From Mycocentrospora acerina (lineage: Eukaryota > Ascomycota > Dothideomycetes > Pleosporales), in NCBI GenBank assembly GCA_022701365.1, contig JAKUHH010000394.1:648-64647 (forward strand): 64,000 nt of DNA, written 5' to 3'. The position numbers were made by a program, and so were the translations under genes. The notes under the pieces are model-generated. The model saw nothing but the letters and a program-made list of their open reading frames with translations. It did no database searches and was not told the origin of the DNA. Each line of letters starts with the position of its first letter. Within the stretch, counting starts at the first letter, position 1. Positions 57,846 to 64,000 of the stretch are shown here, one piece after another.

Positions 57846-60800
57846 ATGACGGTCGATTCCACGCGCTCCTCGGCACGTGTCATGTCCTCTCACTCAGCTA
57901 ACACGATGCCTCACCAGACCGACCATGACGAGCAAAGTCGCAACAAAGCTTCGCTCGCCGCCGCGTTCGACCCACCGCCGCCCTCGAGACCAACAACTGC
58001 AGACTCATCCATAGATCTGACTGGCACCTCGCCGACAAGACACCAACAACAGCCTGCCCAACGAGCACAACTTCCTGAAAACAAGCAGTCGCGAAGAAGG
58101 CCATCCGACATCCGCGACGAGCGGCGATTGGTGGGAGACTATAGGTGCGCCAGGCTGTGAAGATGGGAATGAGGCGCATGAGAAAGAACTAATGCTGCGG
58201 TCAGCACCCCTGCCGATGCTACCAAGCTGCCAGACCCTCGCATCTGGAAGGACATCCACTCAAGCATTGGCACAGCAATGTCTAAGAAGGCATGCTTACA
58301 CACTGACTCCTGGAATAAATGCGTGATACTGACTCGCCATAGCCAGGTGCTGGTAGCAGCTTTAGGCCTGTTGACACACTCAATGGCGGCAATCTTGGAC
58401 ATAAAACACCGAGGCCCAAGACATACAGCAGGTTCGACCGTTCACAAGATGGTTTAATAGGGCATCAACGACACGCAGGACAGACACTCTACATGGAGAG
58501 CCGACAAGGAAAATCGTTCGCATCGACTCACCACCACACATCTCCCCAACAAGATCACGATCATGGACAGCACCTGGAGGACACCCCACGTTACAAGCGA
58601 AGAAAGACTATGCATGCATCAGGTATGCATGAGACGATTGAGATCACAGATGATGAAGACATCATGGAGAGTCTCCCATCCTCGGCACATCAGACACAAC
58701 CTCATTGCGCTGCTGTTGAAGTGCCACGCTCGAGACAATCCTCGTGGTCACAACGTAGTCTTGGCAGTGCACACCCTTCAACTGCACGCGAATCCGGTTC
58801 CCCACCGCAAAGCGCGTTCTTGACTGTCGAAAAGGTTGTGGATCCCCGCCGCAAAACGAAGAGGAGTGCAAAGGGGAGTGAAGTTCGCAATGCTCATCAT
58901 TCTAGCCAGGAACCTCCAGCAGCGTCTCCGCAAAGCAATAGTATCGTGGCGCATGAGGACTCAGACATGGACGAACTTGGGGCAAGAGCACATATTCTCA
59001 ACAATTTCCAGCAAGGTGTTTCCAATGTCTCTCAAGCAGACATGCAGATTTCACGTTTTCAGTCACCTGAAACGACCTCACGTCACTTCCCTCCGAAAGC
59101 ACGTATTAATGAGTCCACGGCAGAAGTCGAACAAAAAATCACAGGCCGTCGAAGTCAGGACCATATCAATTCCACCAACTTGCGTAACAAATTTTGGCGA
59201 GTGGAAGATATCCCAGCTGCATTCAAGGACCACCCTATTGATAGCAGCGAGGATGAGCTCACGAAAGACACAACGAAACCAAGTGCCTGGAAAAGTTCCG
59301 TCGTCAAAGCAACGCAAGTTGCGAACAACGGTGTGCGGCCGAGGAACACAGAAAGGACAAATAAGGCTAGTCGTGGCTGGCCGCTCAACTTTGCAAGGAC
59401 CTGCGATTTTGAAGAACGAGGCCCGAATATCTCTTTGAGAAATGGTAGCGGTGAAAAGAGTTACAGAATAGTAGGGAAAGATGCTGAGGGAAATCTGCGA
59501 ACTTTGCACAATGGGCTTGATCTCTGTCAGATCAACAAACTCATAACGGATGGAAATTCTCGCGTTCGGCTTGAGGGTCCGCGTAGATCAGATGGCAATG
59601 TGTTTATCTTTGATCTTGAATTTGCCAATCCTGAACATTTGGCAAATTTTTCACACACTGCTCAATCTGAGTGTCAATACAAATACTCAAAGGACCAGTA
59701 TGTCTGCCAGTCAGTCTTCTTTGAGAATACCTGAACTAACTTTTGAAGGTCCCATCTGGCTATACTCTTTGAGAGGCCCCTTGCACGGAATGACAAAGTT
59801 GGCCAGTCTCCCTTAGTTAACGAAGATACGTACACGCAACCTAGACAAGAGCAGACTGGTAGGCAGCATCAGTGGCCAAATTCGACATTAGTAGGTCAGT
59901 TGACACAACTCTCAACAGCTAAACCGAAGGCACCTCCGGAAAGTGCAAACCGGACTACACAGTTGTCAGGAAGAGGTTCTACTCATCCTGTCCGGTCCAC
60001 AAGGTCATCTGTGCCAACGTACGCTTCGAAGGTCGGTGATGATGAGCAAAGAGATGAGGTGTTCAAGTATTCTATTGAAGTGGGGTTGGGCACGGCATGG
60101 CACAAGTGAGCAAACATAATTCCTGATTTAACAAGCGTCTTCTGACATACCATAGATCACTTTCGTATGGCTCAGGCCGTCAGAGGAGCGAGGTTCATCA
60201 AGATGACCTCACACGCCTGGACAACGATACAATGTTGAATGACAATCTAGTCGACTTCTATTTGAGGTGTGTTACTCATATTTCGAGTACCGCACAGACA
60301 CTAATAAAGCTAGCTATCTGTACGATAAGTATCAGGTTCCGTCCGATAAAGTCTACATGTGGAACACATTCTTCTTCCCGACGCTCACTCAAAATACTTT
60401 ACGAAATCAGATCAACTACAAAGCTGTGGAGCGTTGGACGGGAAGGGCCGATATGTTCAGTTATGACTATATCGTTGTGCCGGTCAACGAAAAGTATGTT
60501 CAAACACACAACAATCCACATTACCAGTTCTTAACCTACATACAGTACTCATTGGTATCTTGCAATCATCTGCAACGTGTCCAAGATCAACCGAGCACCA
60601 GTCATTATGGATTTCGATGATAGCCTCCCTGAGCCATTACAAAAGCCTGCTGAGTCAGTAGTAGGAGGTGAAGCTGGCGATCTTCCGCCGCTCATCGACG
60701 CTTCACGACAAGCGTCACTAGCCCCAGAAGAATCCGTAGAACCAACTGACGACGATATCAATTTATTCGATGAATCATCAAGGCTCGACTTGGTGGACCC

Positions 60801-62445
60801 GGAAGCTGCTGGCCTAGGGCATGGACTGAACACAATGGTTGAAGAGGACAAAATAGCCCAATTCCCATCACATGTTGAGAATGCTCAAGCAGCACCTACC
60901 GCCACGGATTCGAGTGTCTCACTTCCAGTCAGTGCTTCCTCGGCAACTGCAACAATTGCAAAAAAGAAGGGAAAACTCAAGGCCAGACCACAGAGAAGGG
61001 ATCCTGACCAACCCGTCATCATCATTCTTGATTCACTCAACATGAGCAGGACTGGTACAACACGCGCCCTAAAAGACTGGCTTCGAGAAGAAGGCAAGAC
61101 CAAGCGCGGTATGGAAGCCGAGATCAAGGAGAAGGGTTACTATCCTAAAGAGCCACTGATACCCACACAAAACAACTTCACCGACTGTGGTATCTATTTG
61201 CTGGGATATGCAGAGAAATTTTTCCGCAATCCGGACGAGTTTAAGAATAAGTTGTTGACAGGAGAGATGTCGACCCAGACGGATTGGCCTGATATGAAGC
61301 CGACAGAAATGCGGAATACGATGCGCCAGACTCTATTTGAGCTTGCGGATCAGCAAAAAGTGAGACACAAAGCAGCGAAGAGAGCAAAGAAAGCAGCAGA
61401 GAGAGCGAAGGCCGTGCCAGCACCTGAAAAACTGGAGACTTCGCAAGTAGGTGCAGTGGAATCCCAATCCGAAAAGAATATCGTTGAAAAGGCAGAGATA
61501 TCAAAGGTGGACACTACAGAGGCCCAATCACCTCCGAAGAAGATGATTGTAACAAACGAGTCGGCAGTTGTCGCCCCTCAAACTGCTAGACTTGGTTCGC
61601 CTATTGTGCTTACAGTGCAGGCGGTAGATTCAACTTTTCGTTCGCCAACTTCGAAAGAGGCTTCTATACGCAAGAGCACAAAGTCTTCTCCAGTCTCCAA
61701 TTCACCTAACAAGAGAGATTCCACGACTCCGCGCGCGACAGCTACATCAAAGAAGGTGTTCTCGGAGGTCTGCATGCCAGTAAAGACCGTACAGCAGGAT
61801 ACAGTGGAAGGCAACGACTTGTTAGCAGAAACGCGAATCTCTTTAGATGGCGATCGTCCGTTAAGCCCGAGCAAGATGATTCAGCAGGAGGAGTCGCACG
61901 GGAAGGTGTCAAAATCATCGGTCAAAGTGCACTTGCCTGCCGAATTGCCTAGACGAGGACAAGCGCCTTCAAGTCCGGCCGCGCCAAGGAGACGGGTTGG
62001 CAGCTCAATGGACCCGATTGAGATTGAGGACTCTCAAGAAATTTTACCCAAGCTCACTGCCAATGCCATCTCTAGGCACGACATCGCGGGTGTGCTGGTA
62101 AAGGGTAGATCGCCACCGAAACCCCACACCAAATCGCTCCACCATGTGCCGTCTATGGAAGAGGTCATCTCACCGAGTCACACGCAGAAAAGAAAAGAGA
62201 AGAAGCATCGACAAGCAAACAACGGAATTGCAGGACACGAAGTCGAGGCAGATGTTGATTTGATGGAGGTGGACGGACCAGATGTCGAGCAGGACGGAGA
62301 TGTGATGCAGATTGATGACATGGACGATGCGCAGGACACCATGGTACTGGAAACGCCGGAGCGCAGACGATCGAGTCCGCCGGCTGTGATGGAGGGACTA
62401 TGGCAGGAGGGTGATTCTGGCAGGTATGTCATGCGTAGAGAGTAA
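57846..62445 (+). CDS. Ulp2/SENP6-like SUMO-deconjugating cysteine protease (C48)
   Basis: Removes SUMO, chiefly poly-SUMO chains, in the nucleus. Seven exons, join(57846..58144, 58205..58289, 58343..59697, 59749..60105, 60156..60266, 60314..60493, 60546..62445), 1428 codons. Intron 2 would use a GC donor (AAG/GCATGC). The 47-nt intron 60267-60313 lies inside the protease domain and removes an apparent frameshift, giving LVDFYLSYLYDKY. Residues about 1-400 are disordered; a PH-like segment (YRIVGKDAEGNLRTLH...VFIFDLEF) follows. The catalytic domain starts DDLTRLDNDTMLNDNLVDFY. The triad is His798 (NTHWYLAIIC), Asp958 (IILDSLN) and Cys1010 (TDCGIYLLG), with Gln1004 for the oxyanion hole. A 140-residue acidic insertion separates His from Asp, as in Ulp2/SENP6. 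The C-terminal 380 residues are disordered, with acidic SIM-like patches. Met at 57882 is an alternative start. Confidence 0.9.
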
Positions 62446-62643
62446 TTACTAGCTAGTATCCAGAGTTCATCTTCCGGAACCGGGGGTTTGTGGGAAGTTG
62501 TTGCGACTCGATTCGAAAGGGGCGCCAGTTTATCTAGTATAGCGTAGTACGACTGTATCATAATATAACATGACATGTTGATGTTTTTTACACCCGTCTA
62601 AACGAACCACACTACACGGCACTCTTTAGTACCTCTTCCTCTT

Positions 62644-62697
62644 CTCTCCCTTCTTCTTCCTCTCTCCCTTCTTCTTCCTCTCTCCCTTCTTCTTCTT
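62644..62697 (+). repeat. 18-bp pyrimidine repeat, three units
   Basis: Three copies of CTCTCCCTTCTTCTTCCT, the last ending TT. It lies just past the stop codon of the minus-strand cyclotransferase gene, so in its 3' flank as a purine tract. Confidence 0.9.
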
Positions 62698-62740
62698 TTT
62701 CTTCTACATGTCGTGTCTTGCCCACTCCACCTCTTTGATC

Positions 62741-63622
62741 TCAACTCAACTCCCGCGTAATAGCGCCGTTTACTCCCCTCCCACCCGTAGGATCATGCAC
62801 CGTCGTCGTCGCCGTTGTCGCCGCCGCCGCCACAGCATCATCGACATCTACCCTCTCTCCTCAATCAGCCACACGCATCCTCTCAGCAGTCATCCACCCA
62901 CCCATCCACGGGTTTTTCCCCAAAATGATCCGCAAGGACGAAGATGTGTTTTAAAAAATAAGAGATGAATTTTTTTAAGAATGACTGGAAAAAAAGAAAA
63001 AGAAAGAAGGAGAGAAGGAAGACGAAAAAGAAAAAGAAAGAAAAGGTAACGTACCGCGAAACCCGGAATCAGCATCTGGACCCCCACCCAACCAGCGCGA
63101 CATCTTGGTGCGGACAAAGTCGTCAAAGTCCCATTCCTGGGGGGAGAGGCGCGAGGCGAGAGATGTCCAGATGTATGTTTCTGCTTCTACTTCTTCACCT
63201 TCGTCTTCGTCTTCGTCTTTGGCTTGTTGTTGTTGTTTATGTGCAGGATTGTGATGGGGACCCGTCGTGGTGGTAGTAGCAGTAGTAGAGATGGGTTCTT
63301 TCAATTTCAAGACGCGGACTTTTACTTTGCGGCGCGTGTATTCGTTTCCCTCGAAGACGTCGAGGCGCCACATGTCGCCGTCTGTTAGGCCGGTGACGAG
63401 GACGCCGCGCACTGAGGAGGAAGGGGAGTGGGGGGAGGGCTGGATGGCGGGGTAGTCTGCGTGGAGGACTTTGTGGCGTGTGAAGGAGGGGAGGAGGGCG
63501 GGGATGGAGGTTAGAGAAGGGTGGTAGATGGAGGGGGAGGATTGGGAGTTTGGGGGGGAGATGACGCGGTGGAGGATGGCGGGGGACATGAGAGTGCCGT
63601 AGAAGAAGGCTGCGTGGGACAT
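62741..63622 (-). CDS. AIG2-like gamma-glutamylcyclotransferase family protein
   Basis: Two exons, complement(62741..62847, 63055..63622), 224 codons. The fold starts with the family signature FFYGTLMSP (residues 6-14, the substrate-binding YGTL). RGVLVTGLTDGDMWRLDVFEGNEY contains the candidate catalytic Glu in VFEGNEYTRR. An Asp/Glu-rich loop with a Thr and Gln run precedes AETYIW and EWDFDDFVRTKMSRWLG. The intron (63054-62848) is 207 nt, the longest in the window, and polypyrimidine-rich on the coding strand; splicing it adds DVDDAV and DPTGGRGVNGAI, the conserved C-terminus of fungal relatives. A nearer acceptor at 62985 would keep the frame but gives a non-conserved tail. The reaction (cyclising a gamma-glutamyl amine to 5-oxoproline) is known only for some family members. 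Confidence 0.88.
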
Positions 63623-64000
63623 TTTTGGGGAAGTGGGTGTGATGTTTATAGAGAGATAGAGGCGGAGAGGAGAATGTGAGGAGGTATGGAGAAGAATTGG
63701 GATTTTTTTTGGTTTGATATGTGGAGGAGGGTTAAGGGAAGAAATGGCCAGATGATTATGTACAGTGCAGTGATGATGGTATAGGATGGGTAGGAATACG
63801 AGGTCTAACAGCGATAAGCCTTGTTCGGTCCCTCAGCCCTACGCGAACGGGCGCTACTGCACCGTTACCAAAGCTTGCGGCGCCCCTCGGAAATGATGCA
63901 TCGAGGCACTTTGGCCGCAACAAAACAAACCAAGCGGCTTGGGCTCGAGGTCCTCCTTTCCGTCCATTCCACCCCTTCTCTTCAACATCTGTTGCGTGCG
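63623..64000. other. upstream region of the cyclotransferase gene
   Basis: About 380 bp to the window end. G/A-rich near the start codon. No gene or tRNA seen; a neighbouring gene may begin beyond the edge. Confidence 0.5.

Noticed and set aside
60240..60620. Frameshift or pseudogene in the SUMO protease
   Set aside because: Two ordinary small introns (60267-60313 and 60494-60545) restore the complete catalytic domain in one frame.

Overview
The window looks like nuclear DNA of a filamentous ascomycete (Pezizomycotina; Dothideomycetes/Pleosporales is my guess, not proven). The coding regions are interrupted by introns of about 45-80 nt with GT..AG ends and CTAAC/CTAAT-like branch sites. There is a heterokaryon-incompatibility (HET) gene, a PDR drug pump, secreted carbohydrate-active enzymes, and a DNA transposon with the C-to-T/G-to-A decay typical of repeat-induced point mutation (RIP). 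All gene models below were spliced by hand, and the spliced exon lengths sum to whole codons in every case.

Layout. Positions 1-7042 hold two conserved minus-strand housekeeping genes, cytosolic glutamyl-tRNA synthetase and a CYK3-like SH3/transglutaminase cytokinesis protein. Positions 7.0-15.4 kb hold a 2.2 kb spacer with a 21-bp minisatellite, an FAD monooxygenase with a 7-nt microexon, a secreted beta-propeller phytase with two EGF modules, and an RWD protein. Positions 15.4-28.4 kb become AT-rich and gene-poor. They hold a HerA-like ATPase gene, a ribokinase, a GH5 glycoside hydrolase, and an AA14-like copper monooxygenase candidate.

Positions 28.4-32.2 kb encode one 1220-residue protein that joins a 2H phosphoesterase, an EEP nuclease/phosphatase, a poly(A)-polymerase-type nucleotidyltransferase and a C-terminal MJ1316/DUF504 RNA-end-recognition domain. 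This looks like a complete RNA end-healing and tailing machine in one chain and is the most interesting locus here. An AT-hook protein gene follows. Positions 33.6-41.7 kb are an AT-rich accessory block with a HET gene and a 1.83 kb pogo/Fot1-like element whose 58-bp terminal inverted repeats are perfect while its transposase is riddled with stops.

Positions 41.7-46.2 kb encode a full-length ABCG/PDR transporter, followed by 3.9 kb without genes. From 50 kb to the end the sequence is gene-dense and housekeeping again: an M18 aspartyl aminopeptidase, a Glc8/inhibitor-2 type phosphatase regulator, a class II (4EHP-like) eIF4E, a Ulp2-like SUMO protease, and an AIG2-like gamma-glutamyl cyclotransferase.

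Two assembly scars are visible. Fifteen G open the window. A run of 52 C plus one N at about 55.0-55.1 kb sits between two near-identical copies of the same 133 bp, just upstream of the eIF4E start.
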